Assembly: GCF_003202695.1 (NCBI RefSeq)
Contig: NZ_QGLL01000006.1
Coordinates: 1 to 64,000, forward strand
DNA from: Bifidobacterium asteroides
Lineage (GTDB): Bacteria > Actinomycetota > Actinomycetes > Actinomycetales > Bifidobacteriaceae
Direction of reading: 5' to 3'
DNA: 64,000 nucleotides
The position numbers and the translations under genes were made by a program. Shown one piece after another: positions 34,786 to 42,555 of the stretch. The notes below the pieces were generated by a model, which was not told the DNA's origin, made no database searches, and worked only from the letters and a program-made list of their open reading frames with translations. Within the stretch, counting starts at the first letter, position 1. Every line of letters starts with the position of its first letter.

Positions 34786-35694
34786 ATGACGCATGAGGAT
34801 ACTGCCACGGTCTCCAGTCCGTTTGGAGTCGGGGCCGGATGGGACCTGCACTGCCATACCGTGTTCTCAGACGGCACCGAGACGCCTCGAAGGATGGTCG
34901 AGCAGGCGCAGCAGCAGGGACTGGAGGGTCTGGCCATCACCGACCATGACACCAACGCGGGCTGGGACCAGGCTCGACAGGCTGCGCACGACTTGGGAAT
35001 GCCCCTGCTGCCGGGTACCGAGATCACCGCGCAGGATGGCCGTGTCTCGGTCCACATGCTGGCCTATCTCTACGATCCGAAGGATCCGGTCATTGCCGGG
35101 CTCTTCGCCAAGACCAGGGAAGCCAGACTGACCAGGACAAGGACCATGGTCGAGCGGATATCTCAGGATTATCCCATCACTTGGCAGGATGTGCTGGATC
35201 AGGTCAAGGAGGGGTCGAAGACCACGGTGGGCCGTCCGCATATCGCCGATGCCCTGGTCAAAGCCGGTATCTATGGCGACCGAAGCCAGGCCTTCGCAGG
35301 AGTCTGCTCCTCCAAAAGCGCTTATTACCTGCCTACGCCCTCGCCGACCACTCACCAGGTGCTGGAAGCGGTCAACCATGCAGGCGGCGTCCTGATCATC
35401 GCCCACCCTGGTGCCGTCAGCCGCAATGCCGTTCTGCTCTCCGACCGGCAGATCGCGGCTCTGGCCAGGGAGGGGCTTGGTGGCCTGGAAGTCTGGCATC
35501 GAGACAATCCGCCTGAGCAACGTCGACGACTGCTGGCCCTGGCCCAGCGCTGGGGACTGCTGGTGACCGGAGGATCGGACTGGCACGGCCAAGGCAAGCC
35601 CAACCGCATGGGTGAGAACAGCACCAGTGGTGAGGTGGTGGCCCGAATCGTGGACAAGGCCCAGGGATCTCGTCCTGCGGCTTGGAGGAATTAG
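34786..35694 (+). CDS. PHP-domain phosphoesterase (YciV/RNase AM-like)
   Basis: The 302-residue metal-dependent phosphoesterase has the PHP motifs in order: DLHCHTVFSDGTETP, LAITDHDTNAGWD, LPGTEITA, GRPHIADALV, LIIAHPGAV and GGSDWHGQ. The insertion between motifs matches the YciV group, which removes phosphate from 3',5'-nucleoside bisphosphates or trims RNA 5' ends. The exact substrate is inferred from the group. The VKOR gene is divergent upstream with a 72-base gap. Confidence 0.88.
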   Translation: MTHEDTATVSSPFGVGAGWDLHCHTVFSDGTETPRRMVEQAQQQGLEGLAITDHDTNAGWDQARQAAHDLGMPLLPGTEITAQDGRVSVHMLAYLYDPKDPVIAGLFAKTREARLTRTRTMVERISQDYPITWQDVLDQVKEGSKTTVGRPHIADALVKAGIYGDRSQAFAGVCSSKSAYYLPTPSPTTHQVLEAVNHAGGVLIIAHPGAVSRNAVLLSDRQIAALAREGLGGLEVWHRDNPPEQRRRLLALAQRWGLLVTGGSDWHGQGKPNRMGENSTSGEVVARIVDKAQGSRPAAWRN

Positions 35695-35705
35695 CGAATA
35701 CGGAT

Positions 35706-35742
35706 CGGGGGCGGTCAGACCACAAGGATCCGGCCGCCCCCG
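35706..35742. terminator. GC-rich hairpin between convergent genes
   Basis: CGGGGGCGG and CCGCCCCCG form a perfect 9-bp stem around a 19-base loop, between the ends of the PHP and DUF3107 genes. No T-run. Confidence 0.55.
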
Positions 35743-35758
35743 TCAGGTGATCATAGCC

Positions 35759-35998
35759 TTATTCGGCGGAGCTTCCCAGGGCGCCGAAACCGACCGGATG
35801 AGTGGTGTCTGAACCGACTACTGCGTAGCCCAGTGACTCCTTGGGAACGATGATGTGCCGGCCCTTGTCGTCCACCAGATCGATGGGTCCGCCCTGGCTC
35901 AGGGCTTGGCTGATGTGGGCAGCCACCTCGTCGGCCTTGGCGTTGGTGCTGAAGTTGACCGTGCGGGCCACATTCTTGATGCCGAATTCGATATCCAT
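35759..35998 (-). CDS. DUF3107 family protein
   Basis: The 79-residue protein (MDIEFGIKNVARTVNFSTNA..., ...IIVPKESLGYAVVGSD...VGFG) is of the actinobacterial DUF3107 family, often described as an ATP-binding-like small protein, function unknown. GGAGG five bases ahead fixes ATG 35998. It is followed on the same strand by no gene within 60 bases. Confidence 0.85.
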   Translation of the reverse strand: MDIEFGIKNVARTVNFSTNAKADEVAAHISQALSQGGPIDLVDDKGRHIIVPKESLGYAVVGSDTTHPVGFGALGSSAE

Positions 35999-36086
35999 TG
36001 CTACCTCCAAGGTTTTCTCCGTTGCCCAGTCCTGCCGGTCTACGGATCTTCCGGTCTCATTATTCGCTGACCCCGGTGATTACGCT

Positions 36087-37715
36087 CTAAGCGTCCTGGA
36101 GCGGCTTCTCTTGGGAAGAATTGGTCTCCGGGGGCGACGCTGATGCCTGTCCGTCTGTGACGATCGTAGGAGTCTGCTCGGGCAAGGGTTTTCTGGCGAG
36201 GACGATGGTCTCGGCCTGATCGTCTGCAAGAGCTTTGGATGACAAGGCTTCATGCGGTTGGGGAGCGGTCTTTCCTGCCTCAGCGGCATTCGAAGGCTGG
36301 TCGTCTATGGAAGGGTCAATATCGTCATCACCGGTGACTGGGTTGCCGATGCCGCGGAAATGATCGCTTAGGCCCGATTCTTCGTGCTGGGAGACAGGAT
36401 CAACAGTTGGATGTCTGGACTGATCGTCACTGCCGATGTCGGCGCTCTGGGCCTGCCTCACGGGTTTCTGCCTTGCGTCAGAATGATCCATGGCAGTCTG
36501 AGTCTGAGCCAGGTCGGCCATATCCACCCTGCTGATGGCGATAGTGACCGAGCTTTCATCCACCGGTTCGGCGGAAGGCTCCTTGGGCGAAGCCGTTGCA
36601 TCTGCCGAGGCGGGGTTCTGCCCTGGCTGCGGATTCTTCTGTATCTTCGCTGCAGAGGGGTCTTCAGAATTGTCGCCCTCCAGCAGCGTGCCCACAGTGA
36701 TGGTAGAGGGTGCGCCATCGGGTGACGAACTGTGCGTCTGCTGCTCATGACGGGTTCGCAGGCCCTGCTCGTGATCGCCCAGCTGCTGGGCCAGACGCTC
36801 CACCTGGGCCTTGAACTGGACGATCCGTTCGTTGTCCGCCCGGTCCAAGGCGGTGATGAATTCGCCCACCTGCTCCATCTGCAGCCAGAGATTGGCTCGG
36901 AGCATGATCAGGTCATCCAGCCTGGCTCCCATCATCCTGCCATAGGCCGCTATGACTGCGTTTCGGCGGGACCCGTCCAGCTTAGCGAAGATCCAGGCCA
37001 GGTCGCGGGCAGGGTCGTTGACCTGCATGTCCTGCCATCCGTAGACCCCGCTCAGTCCTGAGCCTGCGTAGAGCAGATCGCCATCGGAGAATCCTCCGTG
37101 CACGGTGCAGGTGTCGAAGGACCAGAGTCCGTCGGTCGCCACGATGGAAGCCCAGGAATCAGTGATTTCCTCGGGCACATGGCCATCCATGCGCAGCCGC
37201 TTGATCCATCCTCGCAGTTGTGCCGCGATTTGGTCAGTGGAGAAGGCTGGATAGCCGTAGGTTTTCAGGAAATCAGAGCGCACCCGGTGGATGGCGCCGA
37301 TGGCGGTGCCTGCGGCGGTGCATTCGTTGAGGGTCAGCAGATGGAGGGGACGGATTCGGCCCGGGCAGTGAGTCATGACGGCAACGGCTGTGGTACCAGT
37401 CCGACTGTCGTCCCGCTCGCCTGGCTGGTAGGCCAGAATGTGCTCGACCCGGAAGCCCATGGCTGCAATCTCTTTGGCATCGGCCAGGGCCTGAGCTGCT
37501 TTGACCCGAGCGCCCAGCCGACGTTTGCCGGCATCCGAGCTGGTCGCCCAGACATCGTAGACATTGCCGGTCGCGTCCTGGACTACGGCGCAGTCTACGC
37601 CCTGTGCACGGTCCAGGCTGCTGAGCTGGTCGCAGTCTCGCGCTCCGGTCATGGGAACGTCGGGCATGGCAGCCGATGCTAATGCAGCCAGGGTCAGCTT
37701 CGTTCGTTCACTCAC
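36087..37715 (-). CDS. Degenerate aminoglycoside-phosphotransferase-like protein with disordered tail
   Basis: The protein has about 542 residues. Residues 1-310 resemble the APH/choline kinase fold: an N-lobe, a GAIHRV helix region, then TVHGGFSDGDLLYAG and VYGWQDMQVNDPARDLAWIF, which align with the family's HGDLHPGNVL and IDWEDA-GDPA-DLA. The catalytic Asp of HGD is Gly here, the N of GN is Asp, and the metal-binding Asp of IDWE is shifted, so it may not transfer phosphate. Residues 330-542 are Gln/Ser/Asp-rich and probably disordered. GTG 37715 is selected because sequence upstream of it overlaps the divergent helicase gene; TATTAT/TATCCT just upstream could be its -10. It is paired head-to-head with a UvrD-type helicase gene, as in several actinobacteria. 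Confidence 0.7.
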   Translation of the reverse strand: MSERTKLTLAALASAAMPDVPMTGARDCDQLSSLDRAQGVDCAVVQDATGNVYDVWATSSDAGKRRLGARVKAAQALADAKEIAAMGFRVEHILAYQPGERDDSRTGTTAVAVMTHCPGRIRPLHLLTLNECTAAGTAIGAIHRVRSDFLKTYGYPAFSTDQIAAQLRGWIKRLRMDGHVPEEITDSWASIVATDGLWSFDTCTVHGGFSDGDLLYAGSGLSGVYGWQDMQVNDPARDLAWIFAKLDGSRRNAVIAAYGRMMGARLDDLIMLRANLWLQMEQVGEFITALDRADNERIVQFKAQVERLAQQLGDHEQGLRTRHEQQTHSSSPDGAPSTITVGTLLEGDNSEDPSAAKIQKNPQPGQNPASADATASPKEPSAEPVDESSVTIAISRVDMADLAQTQTAMDHSDARQKPVRQAQSADIGSDDQSRHPTVDPVSQHEESGLSDHFRGIGNPVTGDDDIDPSIDDQPSNAAEAGKTAPQPHEALSSKALADDQAETIVLARKPLPEQTPTIVTDGQASASPPETNSSQEKPLQDA

Positions 37716-37806
37716 ATTCTCAAGGATAATACAAGGACTGTTGTGGATTCGGTTGTCCACTTGACCACATAGGCACGCCGCCGCCGGTTCCGGTACCGGT
37801 CTTTGG

Positions 37807-37812
37807 CACAAT
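37807..37812 (+). promoter_or_regulatory. -10 box of the helicase gene, leaderless type
   Basis: CACAAT ends six bases before the GTG at 37819. No Shine-Dalgarno is properly spaced. Confidence 0.4.
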
Positions 37813-37818
37813 GGGGGT

Positions 37819-39309
37819 GTGCATGAGGATGAGGAACGATTGCTGGAGGGTCTGGATCCTGCCCAGCGACAGGCGGCCACCGTGCTTGACGGCCCTGTGC
37901 GGATCGTCGCAGGCGCCGGGGCTGGCAAGACCAGAACCATCACCCGGCGTATGGCTTATGCCTGTGCCAGTGGCAGCTGGGAGCCATCCAGAACCTTGGC
38001 GGTGACCTTTTCGGTCCGTGCGGCAGCTGAGATGCGCGATCGTCTGAACAAGCTTGGCGTGTCGGCCTCGTTGAAGGCGGTGACCTTTCACTCGGCGGCC
38101 TTGCACCAGCTCAGGCGGGTATGGCCTCAGGTCAGCGAGACCTATCCTCCCGATCTGATTGAGGATGTGGCTCCCCTGGTGTCATCAGCCTATCAGCGGG
38201 TCTGCGGACAGGAGCCCGATCCAGGCCAGATCAGGGATCTGACTGCCGAGATCAACTGGGCCAAGGTGGGGCTGATCGCTCCGCAGGACTATGTTCGCGT
38301 CTGTGCGGCCGCTCACCGTCTGCCTCCTGCCGGTCTGGAGGCTGATCGGATGGCCGACCTGTACACGGTTTTCGAGAGCTCCAAAGCCGCCCACAATCAG
38401 ATGGACTTCAACGATATTCTCCTGCTGGTCTGCCACATATTGGAAGAGGACGGGCGGGCTGCTGCAGATATTCGAGACCGGATCGGCTGGCTGACCGTGG
38501 ACGAGTACCAGGATGTCTCACCCCTGCAACACCGGCTGCTCAAGCTCTGGCTCAACGGGGGGCAGAACCTATGCGTGGTAGGGGACCCGGCTCAGACCAT
38601 CTACTCCTTCGCTGGGGCCACATCCTACTACCTGCTGAACTTTCCCGGGGAATTTCCAAGCATCAAGGCCGATCTGGACCTGTCCACCGACTACAGGTCC
38701 ACTAGGAAAGTGGTCCATTATGCCAACGGCATTCTGGCGCACTCGCCAGTGCGTGGCGACTATCTGAAGCTGACCTCGGCCCGTGAGGAGGGCAGCAGGG
38801 TCGCGATGACCCGTTACGAGGACGATCGTGATGAGGCTGGAGCCGTGGCTTCTCGTCTTGCCTCCATGATCAGAAAGGGGGCTCAGCCCGGCCAGTTTGC
38901 AATCCTGACACGGATCAACGCCCAGCAGACTCTGATCTGCCGTGCCCTGCACGAACATGGAATCGGATACCGGGTTCGCACCGAGTCAGGCTGGCAGAAC
39001 CAGTCGGTCGATCTGAGCAAACAGGAGGTGCTAAAGCAGCTGGAGGGCGGCATGGGCCAGGGGAGGGTCACGGTCTCCACCATTCACGCCGCCAAGGGGT
39101 TGGAGTTCGCTCACGTCTTCATTGTGGGCTGTGCCGAAGGGCTGATTCCCTTTGGTTCACCGCCCGAGGGGGACGCCCTTGAGGAGGAGCGCCGTCTCAT
39201 GTACGTGGCAGTGACCCGGGCCGAGGACACTCTGCATCTTTCCTACGCGGAACACAAGGATGGCAGTGCCTTCGTCCGACGCGCCCCCAGTCGGTTCATT
39301 CATCGCTGA
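37819..39309 (+). CDS. Short UvrD/PcrA-type superfamily 1 DNA helicase
   Basis: The 496-residue ATPase has SF1 motifs in order: Q-motif LDPAQRQAA, Walker A GAGAGKT (32-38), motif Ia (FSVRAAAEM, TFHSAALH), Walker B VDEYQDVSPLQ, motif III VVGDPAQTIYSFAGA, motif IV LSTDYRST, motif V STIHAAKGLEF (about 420), and motif VI YVAVTRAEDTL. Only about 130 residues separate motifs IV and V against roughly 280 in UvrD, so the 2B subdomain is largely missing, and there is no HRDC end. It probably acts in DNA repair like actinobacterial UvrD2. GTG start, leaderless. Confidence 0.88.
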   Translation: MHEDEERLLEGLDPAQRQAATVLDGPVRIVAGAGAGKTRTITRRMAYACASGSWEPSRTLAVTFSVRAAAEMRDRLNKLGVSASLKAVTFHSAALHQLRRVWPQVSETYPPDLIEDVAPLVSSAYQRVCGQEPDPGQIRDLTAEINWAKVGLIAPQDYVRVCAAAHRLPPAGLEADRMADLYTVFESSKAAHNQMDFNDILLLVCHILEEDGRAAADIRDRIGWLTVDEYQDVSPLQHRLLKLWLNGGQNLCVVGDPAQTIYSFAGATSYYLLNFPGEFPSIKADLDLSTDYRSTRKVVHYANGILAHSPVRGDYLKLTSAREEGSRVAMTRYEDDRDEAGAVASRLASMIRKGAQPGQFAILTRINAQQTLICRALHEHGIGYRVRTESGWQNQSVDLSKQEVLKQLEGGMGQGRVTVSTIHAAKGLEFAHVFIVGCAEGLIPFGSPPEGDALEEERRLMYVAVTRAEDTLHLSYAEHKDGSAFVRRAPSRFIHR

Positions 39310-39348
39310 GCACTAACGTCCCGTCCATCGTAGCGTAGGGGAATCGGT

Positions 39349-40977
39349 TCAGGCTTGGTCGCTGTCCGAATCGCCCCTGTCTGAGTCGTCCGTGTCCGGG
39401 TGGGCGCTGCCAGGGTCTTTGGAATCCGAGCCGGCGCTCTTCGGATTGCCAGGAGCTTCATGGTCTGAATGCTTCTGGTCGGTTGAAGCGTCAGAATCGG
39501 AATCGTCGGAGTCTGCAGGGGCGGTCGCATCGGCAGAGGAATCCTTCTCCTGGGCGTTCAGCAGTTTGTCCAGCTCGGCATCCCAGTCCACCGAGGCGGC
39601 GGTCTTTTGCTTGGACTGCCCCTCTGCAGCGGTTGATGTTCCTCTCTGATCGGCTTCGTCCTTGGCGGGCAGGGAAGGCAGAAGATCAGGGTGGGACCAG
39701 TGGCCGTCCCGGCCTTGGATTCCCTCGTCGGCGGTTATGCGCTCCCAGAGATCGGCAGCCTCCCGCAGCCGCTTGGGATGAAGATGCAGACCCAGCAGGG
39801 ATTCGAAGGTCTGTTCAGCCGGTCCTCCCACAGCACGCTCGCGTCGGGTCATCTCCCGCAGCTGCTCAAGATGGGGCAGGTGGGCCATGCCGGCGTTCCA
39901 GACCACGCAATCCACCCAGCCGTCCACCAGGGCCAGCAGATCGCCTAGGCTGTGCAGGGCCTCCTTCTGTTCAGGGGTGTCCTCAATGCCGACGTTGCTG
40001 AGGTTGATGGCGCCGGCGATGGATTCGGGGTTGATCTGTTCGGCATCGCGCAGTTGGTCCTCCACGGCGTCCAGGTCGATGGAGACCCCCCGTGCATACT
40101 TTCCGATCAGGGCCTCGAAGCGCGGCATCAGCCAGGGGACAGCCGCGTAGAGCCGGGCGTGTGCGGCCTCCTTGAGAGCCATGTAGCTGGTTACCTCATC
40201 CAGATTCAACTCCAGGGATTTTGCGTATGACTTGATGTTCTGCGGTATGAGGGCGCCGGCGGGGTTCTTCAGCAGTAGAATGCCCTGGTCGAATCCCCCG
40301 TGGACCTCCTTGGCCAGCTCGCCGGCGGCCTGTCCCAGCTGCATAGCGAAGGAGGTATTTCCCAGCAGCCTCATCAGTGTGGTCGGGTCTTTCAGATTGT
40401 CGGGCAGTGGGATGGGCACAGGCCCGGCGAACATTCCCGAGATCTCGCCCTGGTCGAAGCCTTGGAAGCGCTGGCTTATGACGGAGGTCAGCGCCTCGCT
40501 GACCGCCTGGGCCACAGGTGATGCGAACTGGACCCAAGCGTCTATGCTGCCCTCGATCCATCCGGCACGGGTCAGTGCTTCGGCGTGGCCTGGGGCGGGG
40601 TCAAAGGCGCAGACGGTGTCCAACCAGAGGTTAGCCTCGCTCATGACTCGGGCCACCCGGTCGCTATCCTCGGCGGTGACGGTGGTATCGGACTGGTCGG
40701 CCCTAGTGCGCCCCAGTGCGATGTTCTTGGCCAACGCAACGTTGATGGGCCCCTGATCAGCCTGGGCCTCCATATCGGTCGGCGTATTCAGCCCCCCAGC
40801 CGTGAAAGCCTGGATCAGAGCCTGAACCTCGGCGGGTTTGGGCAGCTGATCGGCTCCCTGGGCCGCCATCTGGGATCGGATGGACTCAGGCAGCTGTGAG
40901 AACTGACTCCAGGCCAGCTCGCCCTGCACCGGGCCGAAGCACTCGATGAGCCATTGGTGGATTGCATTCTCGTCCAT
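39349..40977 (-). CDS. Zincin_2 (DUF2342) putative zinc metalloprotease
   Basis: The protein has about 542 residues. The central region has VTSYMALKEAAHARLYAAVPWL, the EAAH helix typical of the actinobacterial Zincin_2 family, followed by RFEALIGKYARGVSIDLDAVED. Substrate and role are unknown. The C-terminal ~140 residues are Asp/Ser-rich and disordered. I take ATG 40977 (MDENAIHQWLIECFG) where family similarity begins, with GGAA nearby; ATG 41052 or TTG 41055 would add 25 residues and would be leaderless with the TATTAT on the minus strand at 41058-41063. It is divergent from the Lon-type protease gene. Confidence 0.8.
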   Translation of the reverse strand: MDENAIHQWLIECFGPVQGELAWSQFSQLPESIRSQMAAQGADQLPKPAEVQALIQAFTAGGLNTPTDMEAQADQGPINVALAKNIALGRTRADQSDTTVTAEDSDRVARVMSEANLWLDTVCAFDPAPGHAEALTRAGWIEGSIDAWVQFASPVAQAVSEALTSVISQRFQGFDQGEISGMFAGPVPIPLPDNLKDPTTLMRLLGNTSFAMQLGQAAGELAKEVHGGFDQGILLLKNPAGALIPQNIKSYAKSLELNLDEVTSYMALKEAAHARLYAAVPWLMPRFEALIGKYARGVSIDLDAVEDQLRDAEQINPESIAGAINLSNVGIEDTPEQKEALHSLGDLLALVDGWVDCVVWNAGMAHLPHLEQLREMTRRERAVGGPAEQTFESLLGLHLHPKRLREAADLWERITADEGIQGRDGHWSHPDLLPSLPAKDEADQRGTSTAAEGQSKQKTAASVDWDAELDKLLNAQEKDSSADATAPADSDDSDSDASTDQKHSDHEAPGNPKSAGSDSKDPGSAHPDTDDSDRGDSDSDQA

Positions 40978-41057
40978 AGCTTTGTTTCCAGTCCTCGCCA
41001 AGGCAGGTTGCCCGCCGTCAAGGTTGACATCTGCCAGGATTATCGTCTTCATCAACC

Positions 41058-41064
41058 ATAATAT
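41058..41064. promoter_or_regulatory. Overlapping divergent -10 boxes
   Basis: The same AT block reads TAATAT (41059-41064, plus strand, seven bases before ATG 41072) and TATTAT (41063-41058, minus strand, five bases before ATG 41052). It lies between two protease-type genes, so the two polymerases would compete. Confidence 0.4.
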
Positions 41065-41071
41065 TGGAGCT

Positions 41072-41938
41072 ATGACACTTCCGCACGGAAAATCGGATCA
41101 CTGCGCCACAGGCGCATCCGAAAGGCAAGTCGGGGCGCTTGGCGGACCCACGCGCAAAATGCTGGTCGGCGGTCTTCTGGTCATTCTGGCCCTCTTGGTG
41201 CTTTTTCTTCCCTCGCCTTATACCATCGAGACGCCAGGACCCACCCAGGATGTGCTGGGAAATTCAAAAGGCTCGCCAGTCATCAAGGTGAAGGGCGGCC
41301 AGGTCCACCGTGACAAGGGCCGTCTGCTGATGACCACGGTCAATGCCCGCGGAATCCCCGGCTACCCGGCCTCCAACCTGGATGCCCTGGTTGGCTGGGT
41401 GGACCCCCATGCCGCAGTTCTTCCCCAAGAGGCTGTGGTGCCTCCCGGACAGAGCGTAGAGGAGTACAAGCGTCAGGAGCAGGGCGACATGCACGGCTCG
41501 CAGAAGGCTGCCTCGGCCCAGGCTTTGGCCTTCCTCAAGACCCATGGATATGACGTGTCAGGTCTGCAGTTCAGCATGAAGGTAGCTGATATCGGCGGAC
41601 CCTCGGCTGGGCTCATGTACACCTTGGGGGCCATTGACATGATCACGCCGGAGCAGGAGACAGGCGGTCTGACCATCGCCGGAACCGGCACCATGGATCA
41701 AAAGGGACGGGTCGGGGCCATAGGCGGCATCCGGCTGAAGATGCTTGGAGCCAGACGGGACGGCGCCACCTGGTTCCTGGCTCCGAAGGACAACTGCTCG
41801 CAGGTGGTTGGCCATGTGCCCCAGGGGCTGCGCGATGTGCAGGTGGCCACTTTGGATGAGGCCTATAAGGCCCTAGTGGCTATTGGCCATGGTCAGGGGG
41901 AGGGGCTGCCCCGCTGCACGGCCGCTAAAGGCAGATAA
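41072..41938 (+). CDS. Membrane-anchored S16 Lon-type serine protease (YlbL-like, no PDZ seen)
   Basis: The 288-residue protein has one N-terminal membrane helix (MLVGGLLVILALLVLFLPSP), then an extracellular region beginning YTIETPGPTQDVLG and a Lon catalytic domain (about 150-280). The catalytic Ser is in GGPSAGLMYTLG and the Lys in GAIGGIRLKMLGA. Bacillus YlbL and actinobacterial relatives carry a PDZ domain between the helix and the protease domain; here that stretch (about 75-140) is too short and shows no PDZ pattern. It probably degrades envelope substrates. GGAG is four to five bases ahead of ATG 41072, and the -10 at 41059 makes a leaderless or very short leader. Confidence 0.85.
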   Translation: MTLPHGKSDHCATGASERQVGALGGPTRKMLVGGLLVILALLVLFLPSPYTIETPGPTQDVLGNSKGSPVIKVKGGQVHRDKGRLLMTTVNARGIPGYPASNLDALVGWVDPHAAVLPQEAVVPPGQSVEEYKRQEQGDMHGSQKAASAQALAFLKTHGYDVSGLQFSMKVADIGGPSAGLMYTLGAIDMITPEQETGGLTIAGTGTMDQKGRVGAIGGIRLKMLGARRDGATWFLAPKDNCSQVVGHVPQGLRDVQVATLDEAYKALVAIGHGQGEGLPRCTAAKGR

Positions 41939-41954
41939 GACAAGGCCGGCCCAA

Positions 41955-41983
41955 TTGGTGAATTCCGGCAGTCTTGTTATGCT
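41955..41983 (+). promoter_or_regulatory. Promoter of the DUF3052 gene, leaderless type
   Basis: TTGGTG (41955-41960), exactly 17 bases, TATGCT (41978-41983), then six bases to GTG 41990. This is the clearest leaderless promoter in the window. Confidence 0.7.
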
Positions 41984-41989
41984 GAAGCC

Positions 41990-42406
41990 GTGGCTGAGAC
42001 TACAACCTATACAGCGGAAGAGTTCGGTTTTCATCCCGGAGATATCGTTCAGGAATGGATGTGGGACGATGATGTCGATGACGGGATCCGGACCAGGATC
42101 GAGGACCTGACCGGCGAAGAGCTGGTGGACGAGGACTATGACGCAGCCGTGGATGGAGTCATCATCTGGTGGCGAGACGGCGATGCCGAGGACGATCTGG
42201 CGGACACCATCATGGATGCCTCGGCCATGATCAACAAAGGTGCGCCTTTCTGGGTGCTGACTCCCAAGCCCGGCAGACCAGGAGCTTCGGCGCCAGGAAT
42301 CGTCTCCAATGCGGCCAAGACTGCAGGCATGAATGCGCTGATGCCCACTACCGTCAGCAAGGATTGGAACGCCACCCAGTTGCGGGCTTTCGGTAAGGGC
42401 AAGTAA
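41990..42406 (+). CDS. DUF3052 family protein
   Basis: The 138-residue acidic protein (FGFHPGDIVQEWMWDDDVDD, VDGVIIWWRDGDAEDDLADTI, FWVLTPKPGRPG, AGMNALMPTTVSKDWNATQL) belongs to the actinobacterial DUF3052 family, function unknown. GTG 41990 has no ribosome site; a good promoter ends six bases ahead. It stands alone between the Lon-type protease and a convergent MFS gene. Confidence 0.85.
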   Translation: MAETTTYTAEEFGFHPGDIVQEWMWDDDVDDGIRTRIEDLTGEELVDEDYDAAVDGVIIWWRDGDAEDDLADTIMDASAMINKGAPFWVLTPKPGRPGASAPGIVSNAAKTAGMNALMPTTVSKDWNATQLRAFGKGK

Positions 42407-42462
42407 GACTTTTGGCCGTCCAGGCGTTTCTTGCGGGTAGGTATATCGCGTAAGCGCCGATA

Positions 42463-42508
42463 AACGAGGTGGTGGGCATCGGGATCAACCGATGCCCACC
42501 ACCTCGTT
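42463..42508. terminator. Long perfect hairpin between convergent genes
   Basis: A 20-bp perfect stem (AACGAGGTGGTGGGCATCGG and its complement) closes a six-base loop between the DUF3052 and MFS genes. TTATCATTC follows on the plus side. It probably terminates both transcripts. Confidence 0.75.
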
Positions 42509-42555
42509 ATCATTCATGAGGAATTCCCAGAGGAATCCCGCTGACCCAGCTGCCC

